This document shows positions 42,225 through 50,579 of a stretch of 64,000 bases of DNA, one piece after another; position 1 is the stretch's first letter, and every line of letters starts with the position of its first letter. This DNA comes from Paraburkholderia acidipaludis NBRC 101816 (GTDB lineage Bacteria > Pseudomonadota > Gammaproteobacteria > Burkholderiales > Burkholderiaceae). A program made the translations under genes and the position numbers. Below the pieces are notes generated by a model, which searched no databases, had not been told where the DNA came from, and saw nothing but the letters and a program-made list of their open reading frames with translations. Location of the stretch: contig NZ_BAXZ01000012.1 of assembly GCF_000684975.1 (NCBI RefSeq), positions 105,907-169,906 of the forward strand, written 5' to 3'.

Positions 42225-42830
42225 TCAAGCGTTCCAGCGGACCAGGAGCCACGGACCGCCGCGCGCTTCTCTGCGCAGCCAGACGAGCGCGCCGTACTCC
42301 AGCGGCCAGCGCACGCAGCGCGACAACGAGAGCCCGAGCGCACATGCCGTCATGGCGCGGATCACCCCCGCATGCGTCACGACCCAGGCCACCTCGTCCG
42401 ATGCCGATGTGCCGGGCGCCGCTACGCCGGCCCCCTCGAACCATGCGCGCACGCGCGCCTCGAACTGCGCGACACTCTCGCCGCCGTGAGGGCGCGCGTG
42501 CTCGAAGTCAACGGCCCAGGCGTCGATCTGCTCGCGCGCGATCGCATCCCAGCGCTGCAGCTCCCACGCGCCGAAATCCATCTCCGCGAGCCGCGTGTCG
42601 ATCCCGGGCGCAACACCATGCGTCGTCCCCAGCGCATTCGCAACGCGTGCGCAGCGTGCCAGCGGACTCGATTCGATACGGGCAGGCGCGCGTGCGCCGA
42701 GCGCCTCGAGCCGGCGTGCCAGCGCTGCCGCCTCCTGCGCCACGTCGCCCGCGAGCGCTACATCGCTTGCGCCGTAGCACACGCCCGCCTCCACGGCCAC
42801 CGCCGGATGGCGGATCAGAACGAGGTCCAC
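42225..42830 (-). CDS. Alpha-ribazole phosphatase-like histidine phosphatase
   Basis: A 201-residue histidine-phosphatase (phosphoglycerate mutase-like) protein: VLIRHPAVAVEAG with the catalytic RHP in place of RHG, SSPLARCARVANAL, LAEMDFGAWELQRWDAIAR and VVTHAGVIRAM. By context it removes the 5'-phosphate from alpha-ribazole (or adenosylcobalamin 5'-phosphate), the Salmonella CobC function. The start is taken as the GTG at 42830, overlapping the cobS end by 16 bases; no ATG gives a full domain. Last gene of the minus-strand unit. Confidence 0.88.
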   Translation of the reverse strand: MDLVLIRHPAVAVEAGVCYGASDVALAGDVAQEAAALARRLEALGARAPARIESSPLARCARVANALGTTHGVAPGIDTRLAEMDFGAWELQRWDAIAREQIDAWAVDFEHARPHGGESVAQFEARVRAWFEGAGVAAPGTSASDEVAWVVTHAGVIRAMTACALGLSLSRCVRWPLEYGALVWLRREARGGPWLLVRWNA

Positions 42831-43582
42831 GCAAGCCCCATCAGATAGATCGCCAGCTCGAACACCTGCTGGGCGAAGCCAAGACAATCGCCGGTATAGC
42901 CGCCGATGCGCTTCACGAAATAGCGCCCCAGCCCATAACGCAATACCGCGAGGAGCACGAGCGTCGCGAGGCCCCCACGCCAGTTGGGCCAGTCGGGCCA
43001 GAAGAGCCACGGCAGGCCAAACACGCAGGCGCACAGCAGCGCGGCAGCGCTCATGCGCTGCGCGACGGGTTTGGCCTTGCCTTCGGCACGCACGTAGTCG
43101 AGCGTGACGAGATAGCTGATCGCGCAGGCGCGGCTTGCCGCGTGTGCCGCGATCATGAGCGTCGCGGCGCGCGCTGGCGGCAACGCAGCAAGCGTCTGCC
43201 ACTTCAGCGCGAGCGCCACGACGAGCGCGATGGCGCCGAACGCGCCGATGCGCGAGTCGTGCATGATGCGCAGCACGTCCTCGCGCTGGTATCCGCCGCC
43301 GAACGCGTCGCAACAGTCGGCCAGCCCATCCTCGTGAAACGCACCGGTGACAAGGAGCGTTGCGGCCATCGAAAGCAGCACGGCCACGCCGGGCGGAAAC
43401 ACATGCAGCGCAACGAGATAGACGAGCGCGGCGAGCGCGCCCACGAGCACGCCCACGAGCGGAAAGTAACGCGCCGCCGCGTTGAGCCAGGCCGGCTCGA
43501 AGCCGACCCAGCGAGGCACCGGCACGCGCGTGAAGTAGCCGAGCGCCGTGAAAAAGTAGCGCAGTTCGGCGAGCGGATTCAT
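42815..43582 (-). CDS. cobS: Adenosylcobinamide-GDP ribazoletransferase
   Basis: A 255-residue integral membrane enzyme that joins AdoCbi-GDP and alpha-ribazole in the last assembly step. LGYFTRVPVPRW, the conserved FHEDGLADCCDAFGGG metal-binding motif, IMHDSRIGAFGAIALVVAL and GGYTGDCLGFAQQVFELAIY are family hallmarks; several hydrophobic helices. ATG at 43582 preferred over an upstream ATG at 43669, which adds unlike sequence. Confidence 0.94.
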   Translation of the reverse strand: MNPLAELRYFFTALGYFTRVPVPRWVGFEPAWLNAAARYFPLVGVLVGALAALVYLVALHVFPPGVAVLLSMAATLLVTGAFHEDGLADCCDAFGGGYQREDVLRIMHDSRIGAFGAIALVVALALKWQTLAALPPARAATLMIAAHAASRACAISYLVTLDYVRAEGKAKPVAQRMSAAALLCACVFGLPWLFWPDWPNWRGGLATLVLLAVLRYGLGRYFVKRIGGYTGDCLGFAQQVFELAIYLMGLAWTSF

Positions 43583-43637
43583 GGGACGGCCTTGAGCCGA
43601 CACGCACTTGGCACGAACGTCACGCGTGGCCCACGCA

Positions 43638-44702
43638 TCACGCGCCGCGCTCGCCGCGATTGGCGACACCCGCCGACTCGAAGCTCGCCATCTCGTTCAG
43701 AAACGCGCAGGCCGCGCGCAGGAGCGGCACCGCGAGTGCCGCGCCCGTGCCCTCGCCTAGCCGCAAATCGAGCGACAGCAGTTCGCGCGCGCCGAAGTGA
43801 TCGAGCATGCGGCGATGCCCCGCCTCGTTCGACGCATGGGCGAAAACGCAGTAGCCGCGCACTTCGGGCGCGAGCGCATCGGCCACGAGCAGCGCCGAAG
43901 TCGCGATGAAGCCGTCCACGAGTATCGCCATGCGCGAGCGCGCCGCCTCGAGGCAGGCGCCCGCCATCATCGCGATCTCGAAGCCGCCGAAGGTCGCGAG
44001 CACGTCGAGCGGTTCGCGCGCGTTCGGATGCCGCGCGAGCGCAGCCGCCAGCACGTTGCGCTTTCTCGCGAGGCCCGCGTTGTCGAGGCCCGTGCCGCGG
44101 CCCACGCATTCGTCGATCGGCACGTTGCACAGACGGCTCATCAGGCACGCGGCCGAGGACGTGTTCGCGATGCCCATCTCGCCGAAGCCGATCACGTTCG
44201 TGCCGAGCGCCGCGTGATGACGCACGCGCGCCGCGCCCGCTTCGAGCGCGGCGATGGCCTGGTCGCGCGTCATCGCCGGCTCGTGCGCGAAGTTGCGCGT
44301 GCCGCGCGCGATGGGCACCGTCACGAGCGAAGAAGAAGACGGCAAAGGCGTGGCGACGCCCGCGTCGACGACTTCCAGCTCGAGGCCCGCCACGCCGCTG
44401 AACGCGTTGATCGCCGCACCGCCCGCCAGGAAGTTCGCCACCATCTGCGCGGTCACGGCCTGCGGATACGGGCTCACGCCTTCGTTTGCAATCCCGTGGT
44501 CGCCGGCGAAGACGATCATCGCGGGCCGCTCGACCGTGGGCCGCGTGCTGCGCTGAATCATGCCGAGCTGGCGCGCCAGCGCTTCGAGGCGCCCGAGGCT
44601 GCCGGGCGGTTTGGTCCGGGTATCGATGAGGTGCTGCAACTCGTCGCGCAGCGAGAGGTCCAGCGGTTCGACGGCGAGCAGATCGGATAGGGGCGACTTC
44701 AT
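43638..44702 (-). CDS. cobT: Nicotinate-nucleotide–dimethylbenzimidazole phosphoribosyltransferase
   Basis: A 354-residue enzyme that makes alpha-ribazole 5'-phosphate from DMB and nicotinate mononucleotide. TKPPGSLGRLEALARQLG, VFAGDHGIANEGVSPYP, NFLAGGAAINAF, GFGEMGIANTSSAA, GRGTGLD and LRLGEGTGAALAVPL with the catalytic Glu are present. The PSSSS stretch is a slight local oddity. Between btuD (42 bases upstream) and cobS (55 bases downstream) in one unit. Confidence 0.95.
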   Translation of the reverse strand: MKSPLSDLLAVEPLDLSLRDELQHLIDTRTKPPGSLGRLEALARQLGMIQRSTRPTVERPAMIVFAGDHGIANEGVSPYPQAVTAQMVANFLAGGAAINAFSGVAGLELEVVDAGVATPLPSSSSLVTVPIARGTRNFAHEPAMTRDQAIAALEAGAARVRHHAALGTNVIGFGEMGIANTSSAACLMSRLCNVPIDECVGRGTGLDNAGLARKRNVLAAALARHPNAREPLDVLATFGGFEIAMMAGACLEAARSRMAILVDGFIATSALLVADALAPEVRGYCVFAHASNEAGHRRMLDHFGARELLSLDLRLGEGTGAALAVPLLRAACAFLNEMASFESAGVANRGERGA

Positions 44703-44744
44703 CTTCGGTTCAATTCAGAGAGTTCGGGATCGGGCAATGCGCAT

Positions 44745-45572
44745 TCAGACATCGTTTTCAGGCGACGGTGCAAGCTTGCCCGAGAATGTAGGCACCAGCG
44801 CTTCGTGCAGGCCATCGCGTATCAGCACGAGCGGGTGGCCGAATGCCGCGCTCGCGCGTTCGGGCGTCAACACGTCGCGCACCGGCCCTGCGTGGAAGCC
44901 GCCGCGCCCGTCGAGCAACAGCGCGTGCGTCGCATAGCGGCGCGCCAGATTGAGATCGTGACAGGAAAATATGATCGCACGCGGCGCCGTGCTCACCCAG
45001 AGCGCCAACGCGTCGAGGCACGCGATCTGATGATGCAGGTCCAGATGCGCGAGCGGCTCGTCGAGCAGCAGGAGCGGCGCTTCCTGGCACAGCACGGCGG
45101 CAAGACCTACGCGCTGCCGCTCGCCGCCCGAAAGCGAAAGCACGTCGCGCGCGGCGAGCGATTCGAGGCCGAGCATCGCAAGCGCAGCCTGCGCGGCCGC
45201 GCGATCCTCGTCGCGTTCCCAGCCCCAACCGGCGAGATGCGGATAGCGGTTGAGCAGCACGATGTCGAGCACGCTCGCGCTGAAGGCGTCGCGCGTGTCC
45301 TGCGGCATCAGTGCGCGGCGCCGCGCAAGCTGCGCGGCCGGCCAGGCGGCAAGCGCACGCCCCTCGACCTCGACATGCCCTGCCGCGCCCGCATAAAGAC
45401 CCGCCAGCGCGCCGATCAGCGTGGTCTTGCCCGCGCCGTTCGCACCCGCGATACACCAGAGCTCGCCCGCGCGAAAGTCCTGCGTGAGCGACTCGACGAG
45501 CGTACGCGCGCCCGCGCGCAACGTGAGCGCGTGAGCCGCAACGAGCGGGGCCGGACGCAACGCATCGCTCAT
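44745..45572 (-). CDS. btuD: Vitamin B12 ABC transporter ATP-binding protein
   Basis: A 275-residue ATPase: Walker A IAGANGAGKTTLIGALAG, Q-loop LMPQDTRDAF, signature LSLSGGERQRVGLAAVLCQ, Walker B LLLLDEPLAHLDLHHQ and switch His in FSCHDLNLARRYA. It is of the FecE/BtuD type for iron complexes or B12; the cob neighbours and btuF favour corrinoids. Starts within the btuC stop (ATGA overlap). Confidence 0.9.
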   Translation of the reverse strand: MSDALRPAPLVAAHALTLRAGARTLVESLTQDFRAGELWCIAGANGAGKTTLIGALAGLYAGAAGHVEVEGRALAAWPAAQLARRRALMPQDTRDAFSASVLDIVLLNRYPHLAGWGWERDEDRAAAQAALAMLGLESLAARDVLSLSGGERQRVGLAAVLCQEAPLLLLDEPLAHLDLHHQIACLDALALWVSTAPRAIIFSCHDLNLARRYATHALLLDGRGGFHAGPVRDVLTPERASAAFGHPLVLIRDGLHEALVPTFSGKLAPSPENDV

Positions 45573-46624
45573 CGCGCGCGCCGCCGCAGCAGCATCCAGA
45601 GGAACACGGGCACGCCGGCGAGCGCGGTCACGACACCCACCGGCAATTGCGCGGGCGCGGCCAGCGTGCGCGCCGCGAGGTCGGCGGCCATCACCGCGAG
45701 GCCGCCCGCGAGCGCGGCGGCCGGCATCAGCATGCGCTGGTCGTTGCCAAACGCGAGACGCAGCATATGCGGCACGACGAGCCCGACGAAACCGATCGTG
45801 CCGCCCGTCGTGACCGCGGCCGCGGCGGCGAGGGAGGCGGCGAGATAGACGGCAAGACGCAGGCGCAGCACCGGCACGCCGAGCGCCTGCGCGGCCGCGT
45901 CCCCACGCAGCAGCACATTCAGTTGCGGCGCCATGGGCGCCGTCACGGCAAGCACCAAAGCGAGCGCGGCGAGCGCGGCCCACGGCATGCCCGCGCCGTT
46001 CAGATCGCCGGTGAGCCAGAAGAGCATGCTGCGCAGCCGCGTGTCGGGCGCGAGCGTGAGCAGCAGCGTAATCAGCGCGCCCCAGCCTGCCGCCGTCACC
46101 GCGCCGGTCAGCAAGAGGCGCGGCGAACTGTCCTGCGGCTCGCCGCGCCACAGCGCGCCGCGCGCGAGACCCAACACGAGCAGGATCGAAACAAATGCCC
46201 CGGCGCAAGCGCTCGTCTGCACGGCCCACCAGGCGGCGCCCGCGATCATCGCGACGAGCGCAAACGCGGCCGCGCCGCCCGACACGCCGAGCACGTACGG
46301 TTCGGCGAGCGGGTTGCGCAACAGCACCTGAAGCAATGCGCCGGCCAGCGCGAGCAGCGCGCCGCACGCAAAGCCGCTCAGCGCGCGCGGCAGGCGCAGC
46401 GTGCGGACGATTTCCGTCGTCATGTCGGCAGCGCCCGCATGCATGGGGGACAGCGCGGCCAGCGCCTCGCGAAGCGTCACCGTCACGCTGCCGGTCGCGA
46501 GCGACGCCGCGAACACCACGAGCGCCGCGAACGCCAGCGCGCCCCAGATCGCGCACGCCCGGCCCGCGCTCATCGACGGGCGCAACGGCGCGGCATGGTG
46601 TGTCATGCGGGCAGGCGAATTCAT
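45569..46624 (-). CDS. btuC: Vitamin B12 ABC transporter permease
   Basis: A 351-residue FecCD-family permease with about ten membrane helices. VRTLRLPRALSGFACGALLA, GALLQVLLRNPLAEPYVLGV, the coupling region ALGVPVLRLRL and GTIGFVGLVVPHMLRLAFG are characteristic. The start is uncertain: ATG 46624 (MNSPARMTHH) or 46606, both without a good ribosome binding site; the much longer open frame upstream is not family-like. First gene of btuC–btuD–cobT–cobS–phosphatase. Confidence 0.9.
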   Translation of the reverse strand: MNSPARMTHHAAPLRPSMSAGRACAIWGALAFAALVVFAASLATGSVTVTLREALAALSPMHAGAADMTTEIVRTLRLPRALSGFACGALLALAGALLQVLLRNPLAEPYVLGVSGGAAAFALVAMIAGAAWWAVQTSACAGAFVSILLVLGLARGALWRGEPQDSSPRLLLTGAVTAAGWGALITLLLTLAPDTRLRSMLFWLTGDLNGAGMPWAALAALALVLAVTAPMAPQLNVLLRGDAAAQALGVPVLRLRLAVYLAASLAAAAAVTTGGTIGFVGLVVPHMLRLAFGNDQRMLMPAAALAGGLAVMAADLAARTLAAPAQLPVGVVTALAGVPVFLWMLLRRRAR

Positions 46625-47000
46625 GGGTCGGGTCGTCGTGATCGTGTGCCGGCGGCGCACTGGATGGCGCGGGTTCGTGGCGAAGGTCACCGCCCTGTTT
46701 ACCCGGGTTTTCCCTCTGGTTTCGCGCTCGGACGGCATACGGTGCCAGAGTGCCGCAAGTGTAGGAGGCACCTGCGGGAGCGTCAAGAAATGGGCCGATG
46801 AAACAGCCGAATGCGAGGCCGGCGCGAGCCGAATGCGTGAACCGACGCACGGCCCGTCTCGCACAGGCAAAACGCATTCCCGCCGGGCGCGCTCGCTGCC
46901 GTTACCGGCACGAAGCAGTGCTGTTACGTCTGGAAACGACACAATTGTCGGAATAGCCGTTAATCCGCGCTAGAATGCCTGTCTTTAGAGGACGCAGCAC
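46625..47000. other. 376-base divergent gap between btuC and the ZapB-like gene
   Basis: I searched the minus strand for a cobalamin riboswitch (B12 box, conserved AGGGAA…GGTG core) and found no convincing match. The gap holds an 11-base direct repeat and a TAGAAT (46971–46976) that could be the -10 for the ZapB-like gene. Nothing else is recognisable. Confidence 0.5.
46805..46837. repeat. Direct repeat AGCCGAATGCG with 22-base period
   Basis: Two exact 11-base copies at 46805–46815 and 46827–46837, two helical turns apart, in the btuC/zapB divergent region. The spacing is that of tandem binding sites for a regulator; no direct support beyond the pattern. Confidence 0.5.
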
Positions 47001-47354
47001 ATGCTCAACGAACTCGAAACACTCTCACAGAATATCGGGCGGCTGATCGAGATCAATCAGCGCCACCATGAAGCACGCCTCGCGCTCGAAGAGCAACTCG
47101 CGCAGGCACGCGCGCAGTGCGAAGCGACCCAGGCAGAACTCGATCAGATCCGCGAAGAGCGCAATGCGCTGCAAGCGGAGCGCGATGCCCTCTCTGCGAA
47201 GATCGACGATGCGCAGGTACGCCTGAACGCGATCCTCGAAAAGCTGCCGCGCGCGCGCGCGCATGCCGAGCCCGACAACCAGCTCGATCTGCTCGAACCG
47301 TCTTCCCCCGCCAGCGACGATAGCAACACGACCCGCCACGGAGAAAATGCATGA
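47001..47354 (+). CDS. ZapB-like coiled-coil protein upstream of zapA
   Basis: A 117-residue protein, almost entirely one coiled coil (about 1–85, heptads in RLIEINQRHHEARLALEEQ and LDQIREERNALQAERDALSA), with a polar tail. It resembles the small coiled-coil family found just before zapA in betaproteobacteria, usually described as ZapB-like; involvement in Z-ring assembly is inferred from position. GAGGAC precedes the ATG. The stop overlaps the zapA start as ATGA. Confidence 0.8.
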   Translation: MLNELETLSQNIGRLIEINQRHHEARLALEEQLAQARAQCEATQAELDQIREERNALQAERDALSAKIDDAQVRLNAILEKLPRARAHAEPDNQLDLLEPSSPASDDSNTTRHGENA

Positions 47355-47665
47355 CGACCAAACAGATCGAAGCGACGATCCTCGGCCAGGCCTATCGCCT
47401 CGCCTGTTCGCCGGAAACCGAAGCGGCGCTGCTCGAAGCGGTGGCGCGCGTCGACTCGGAAATGTCGAAGATCCGCACGCACAGCAACGTGCGCGGCACC
47501 GATCGCATCGCCGTGATGGCGGCGCTCTCGATCGCCTCGGAACTGCTGCGCCTGCAGAGCAGCGTGCGGCATGGCGAAGCATTCCCAGCGGAAGAAATCC
47601 GTCGTACAATGCGCCAAATGAATGAACAGCTCGGCGCAGTGATTGAGCAGCACAACGTGCAATAA
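47351..47665 (+). CDS. zapA: Cell division protein ZapA
   Basis: A 104-residue FtsZ-associated protein that bundles FtsZ filaments. The N-terminal strand-rich domain (KQIEATILGQAYRLACSPE) is followed by AARVD-type (AVARVDSEMSKIR), TDRIAVMAALSIASELLRLQ and a C-terminal coiled coil. Coupled to the coiled-coil gene before it. 6S RNA follows within 70 bases, the conserved proteobacterial arrangement. Confidence 0.93.
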   Translation: MTTKQIEATILGQAYRLACSPETEAALLEAVARVDSEMSKIRTHSNVRGTDRIAVMAALSIASELLRLQSSVRHGEAFPAEEIRRTMRQMNEQLGAVIEQHNVQ

Positions 47666-47732
47666 CGTCTGTGCCTGAGCTATCGGTTGCCAGCAGCTTT
47701 TAAGAGCAACACGTTTTAAAAGGTTTAGTCAG

Positions 47733-47912
47733 CTTCCCTGCCTGGTTCGCCAAGGTCATATATTCCTTGAACCAATGCCATGTGCACGGTTGCGGAAATT
47801 TGTAGCACGGGCGTGCGCGTCACTCTGTCTGATGTACCCGAAGTGCTGCTAACTGCGACCAATTCTGAACCCTCGGTTCAGGATGCCGGCCTAGCGGCTA
47901 TGGCGGGGACCT
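47733..47912 (+). ncRNA. ssrS: 6S RNA
   Basis: About 180 bases directly after zapA. The ends pair (CCCTGCC 47736–47742 with GGCGGGG 47902–47908). The 5' arm has TTCGCCAAGGTCATATATTC, and the 3' arm includes CTAACTGCGACCAATTCTGA and CGGTTCAGGATGCC, matching the layout of the proteobacterial 6S RNA: two long arms around a central bubble that mimics an open promoter and binds sigma70 RNA polymerase. Exact ends are estimated. An intrinsic terminator follows six bases later. Confidence 0.85.
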
Positions 47913-47917
47913 ATTCG

Positions 47918-47950
47918 AACGGCATCGGACTTGTGTCCGATGCCGTTTTT
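47918..47950 (+). terminator. Intrinsic terminator after 6S RNA
   Basis: A 13-bp perfect stem AACGGCATCGGAC / GTCCGATGCCGTT (47918–47930 and 47935–47947) with a TTGT loop and T-tract. Confidence 0.9.
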
Positions 47951-47990
47951 CTTTGCGGCTCCCCTTCTCTTTCTTCGTGATCTCCGACTC

Positions 47991-48458
47991 ATGCGCTACT
48001 GGCTGATGAAGTCCGAACCCGACGAAGCAAGCATCGACGATCTCGCCCACGCAGCGCATCGCACGCTGCCGTGGACCGGCGTGCGCAACTATCAGGCGCG
48101 CAATTTCATGCGCGACACGATGCAGATTGGCGACGGCGTGCTCTTCTATCATTCGAGCTGCCCCGAGCCCGGCATCGCGGGTCTTGCCGAAGTCTCGTCG
48201 ACGGCCTATCCCGATCCCACGCAGTTCGATGCAAAAAGCCCTTACTACGACGCGAAATCGACGCAGGAGAATCCGCGCTGGATGCTCGTCGACGTCGTGT
48301 TCAGGAAGAAGTGCCCGCTGATCCCGCTCGCCGCGCTGCGCGAGCACGAAGCACTTGCCGACATGCGCGTGCTGGCGAAAGGCAATCGTCTTTCGATCAC
48401 GCCCGTCACGCTTGCCGAGTGGAACTTCATCACGAAGCGCCTGATGGGATCGCAATGA
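47991..48458 (+). CDS. EVE-domain protein
   Basis: A 155-residue single EVE domain: MRYWLMKSEPDEASIDDLA, WTGVRNYQARNFMRD, GDGVLFYHSSCPEPGIAGLA, DPTQFDAKSPYYD and PRWMLVDVVF. EVE domains are PUA-like and bind modified bases in DNA or RNA. Here it is a stand-alone housekeeping copy behind 6S RNA, as in many proteobacteria. Confidence 0.93.
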   Translation: MRYWLMKSEPDEASIDDLAHAAHRTLPWTGVRNYQARNFMRDTMQIGDGVLFYHSSCPEPGIAGLAEVSSTAYPDPTQFDAKSPYYDAKSTQENPRWMLVDVVFRKKCPLIPLAALREHEALADMRVLAKGNRLSITPVTLAEWNFITKRLMGSQ

Positions 48459-48657
48459 TTGCATCGGCGAACCGCCGGCGTTAAAGATTTAAAAATCCTT
48501 ACACCTGAAGGGAACCCGCGCGCCGCGGCGCCCGACTAATGGGCACGCAAACCGCGCGCGCGGCGCACGTGCCGCACAATCCTGCGCAAAGCGCAGCATG
48601 GCAGCATGAATTCGCGCGCGCCCCGGTTGCGAACCCGTTCTGCAAGGAGAGCCAACA

Positions 48658-49389
48658 ATGAAGAGAAAAGCCGTCGTGACACTCGCCGCCGCACTCGCCG
48701 TGGCCGCGCCCATCGCGCTCACGCTCGCGCCCGGCGCCGCGTTCGCGCAGAGCGACGCGCGCTACCAGCCGGCCGGCGTGCTGTCGCTGTCCGCGCAGGC
48801 CAGTGACGAAGTCCCGCAGGACGTCGTCACGATCACGCTGTTCTACGAGCAGGAAGCCAGCGACCCCGCCTCACTGACCACGACCCTCAACCAGCGCGCC
48901 GACGCCGCATTGCAGAAGGCCAAGGGCGTGGCAGGCGTGAGCGCGCGCTCCGGCCAGTTCTCGATCTTTCCGTCCACCGACCGCGACGGCCGCATTTCCG
49001 CATGGCGCGGGCGCACCGAGGTCGTGATCGAATCGCACGATTTCGCGGCCGCCTCGAAGCTCGCGGGCGACATCTCGTCGATCATGCAGGTGGGCAACGT
49101 GCAGTTCTCGCTCTCGCCCGAAGCGCAACGCGCCGCCGAACAGAAGCTCTCGGGCGAAGCGATTGCCTCGTTCCGCGAGCAGGCCACGGCGGCCGCGCGC
49201 GCGTTCGGCTACGGCAGCTATACGATCCGCGAGGTCAACGTGGGCCATGCGGGCGTGCCGCCGCGCCCGATGATGATGATGGCCGCGCGCGCGATGTCGG
49301 CCGATGCGAAGGCCGCGCCGCCGGTGCCGCTCGAGGGCGGCACGTCGACCGTGACCGTCACCGTGTCAGGGTCGGTGCAGATGAAGTGA
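48658..49389 (+). CDS. Periplasmic SIMPL-domain (DUF541) protein
   Basis: A 243-residue exported protein. Signal peptide AAALAVAAPIALTLAPGAAFA; the mature part is the SIMPL/DUF541 fold (LSLSAQASDEVPQDVVTITL, VSARSGQFSIFPSTDRDGRI, WRGRTEVVIESHDFAAASKL and a C-terminal strand STVTVTVSGSVQMK). Members such as BP26/YggE are periplasmic and linked to oxidative stress. AAGGAGAG lies before the ATG. The 199 bases upstream show no clear promoter. Confidence 0.88.
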   Translation: MKRKAVVTLAAALAVAAPIALTLAPGAAFAQSDARYQPAGVLSLSAQASDEVPQDVVTITLFYEQEASDPASLTTTLNQRADAALQKAKGVAGVSARSGQFSIFPSTDRDGRISAWRGRTEVVIESHDFAAASKLAGDISSIMQVGNVQFSLSPEAQRAAEQKLSGEAIASFREQATAAARAFGYGSYTIREVNVGHAGVPPRPMMMMAARAMSADAKAAPPVPLEGGTSTVTVTVSGSVQMK

Positions 49390-49427
49390 CGGCGAAGCGC
49401 GCCGCAATACTCGGTGCGCACGCAACG

Positions 49428-49458
49428 AAAAAGCCCGGTCGCGATGACCGGGCTTTTT
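49428..49458. terminator. Bidirectional terminator between SIMPL gene and lgt
   Basis: A 13-bp perfect stem AAAAAGCCCGGTC / GACCGGGCTTTTT with a 5-base loop; the A/T ends give U-tracts on both strands, matching the convergent genes. Confidence 0.92.
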
Positions 49459-49479
49459 CATGGTAGCGAGCCGGCTCGC

Positions 49480-50391
49480 TCAGCTTTTCGCATTGGCGGT
49501 CTGCGTGCCCTTGCGGCCCGCCGCGCGACGGTAGGCCCAGATCATCATGATCACGCCCGCGATGATCATCGGCAGCGAAAGCCACTGCCCCATCGAAAGA
49601 CCGAGCGCGAGCAGGCCGAGGAAGTCGTCGGGCTCGCGCGCGAATTCCACGGTGAAGCGCGCGAGGCCATAGCCGATCAGGAACACTGCCGAGATCGCCC
49701 CCACCGGACGCTCCTTGCGCGAGAAAAAGATCAGCACGAGGAAGAGCGCGATGCCTTCGAGCGCGATCTCGTAGAGCTCCGAAGGATGGCGCGGCAGCAT
49801 GTGGTATTGCGCGAAGACTTCGTTGAGATGCCACGCGGCGGCCTGCTGCGGATGCGCCGCGAGCCATCCCGCGTCCTCGCTGGAGGCGCTCGGGAACATC
49901 ATGGCCCAGGGCGCGTCGGGCGACGTCACACGGCCCCACAGCTCGCCGTTGATGAAGTTGCCAAGGCGTCCCGCGGCGAGCCCCGTGGGCACCATCGGCG
50001 CGACGAAGTCGGTAACTTGCAGCCACGTGCGGCCGCGCTGCCACGCGAACAGGACCATCGCGAAGGTCACGCCGAGAAAGCCGCCGTGAAACGACATGCC
50101 GCCTTCCCACACCTTGAAGATGTCGAGCGGATGCGCGAAGTACCAGTCCGCCTTGTAGAACAGCACGTAGCCAAGACGGCCGCCCAGGATCGTGCCCAGC
50201 ACGCCGTAGAACAGCATGTCGTCGATGTCTTTGGCGGTCCAGCCCTGCGCGGCCACGTAGGGCAGGCGCAGGCGCAGACGGCCGATCACGATCGCGAGAA
50301 TGAAGCCGACGAGGTACATGAGGCCGTACCAGCGCACGGCGAGCGGCCCCAGGTGAATGGCGACGGGGTCGAGGTTCGGGTGAATGAGCAT
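49480..50391 (-). CDS. lgt: Prolipoprotein diacylglyceryl transferase
   Basis: A 303-residue inner-membrane enzyme that adds diacylglycerol to the lipobox Cys of prolipoproteins. Seven hydrophobic segments; VRWYGLMYLVGFILAI, LGGRLGYVLFYK, GGMSFHGGFLGV, and the Lgt signature GRLGNFINGELWGR with the essential Arg/Asn/Glu. ATG 50391 (MLIHPNLDPVA) is the family start. Confidence 0.95.
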   Translation of the reverse strand: MLIHPNLDPVAIHLGPLAVRWYGLMYLVGFILAIVIGRLRLRLPYVAAQGWTAKDIDDMLFYGVLGTILGGRLGYVLFYKADWYFAHPLDIFKVWEGGMSFHGGFLGVTFAMVLFAWQRGRTWLQVTDFVAPMVPTGLAAGRLGNFINGELWGRVTSPDAPWAMMFPSASSEDAGWLAAHPQQAAAWHLNEVFAQYHMLPRHPSELYEIALEGIALFLVLIFFSRKERPVGAISAVFLIGYGLARFTVEFAREPDDFLGLLALGLSMGQWLSLPMIIAGVIMMIWAYRRAAGRKGTQTANAKS

Positions 50392-50579
50392 CGTGAGATC
50401 AGTTCTTCCGTTTCGGCGATAAAAAGATATCCGGTGGGCGGGGGCGGCCACGCGAGCGTTGGACGCCTCGCGGCCGGCAGGGTTCGCGGCGCAACATTAT
50501 CGCCGACGCGGGCGCCGCGACGCGCATTCTGGCACGCGAACGTGAACGAGACCGCGGGGACACGCCGCGCGGCGGCCGC

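Noticed and set aside
42225..43607. One long 460-codon minus-strand protein spanning the phosphatase
   Set aside because: The upstream part is an out-of-frame shadow of cobS; only the part from the GTG at 42830 is phosphatase-like.
46625..46900. Cobalamin riboswitch upstream of btuC on the minus strand
   Set aside because: A GAGGGAAAACCCGGGT stretch and a GGTGCC/GGCACC pair recall parts of the element, but the conserved GGTG…AATCC core, B12 box GCCACTG and overall order are missing.
47765..47980. Small ORF at 47780–47980
   Set aside because: It overlaps the 6S RNA and its terminator, has no ribosome binding site and no protein-like composition.
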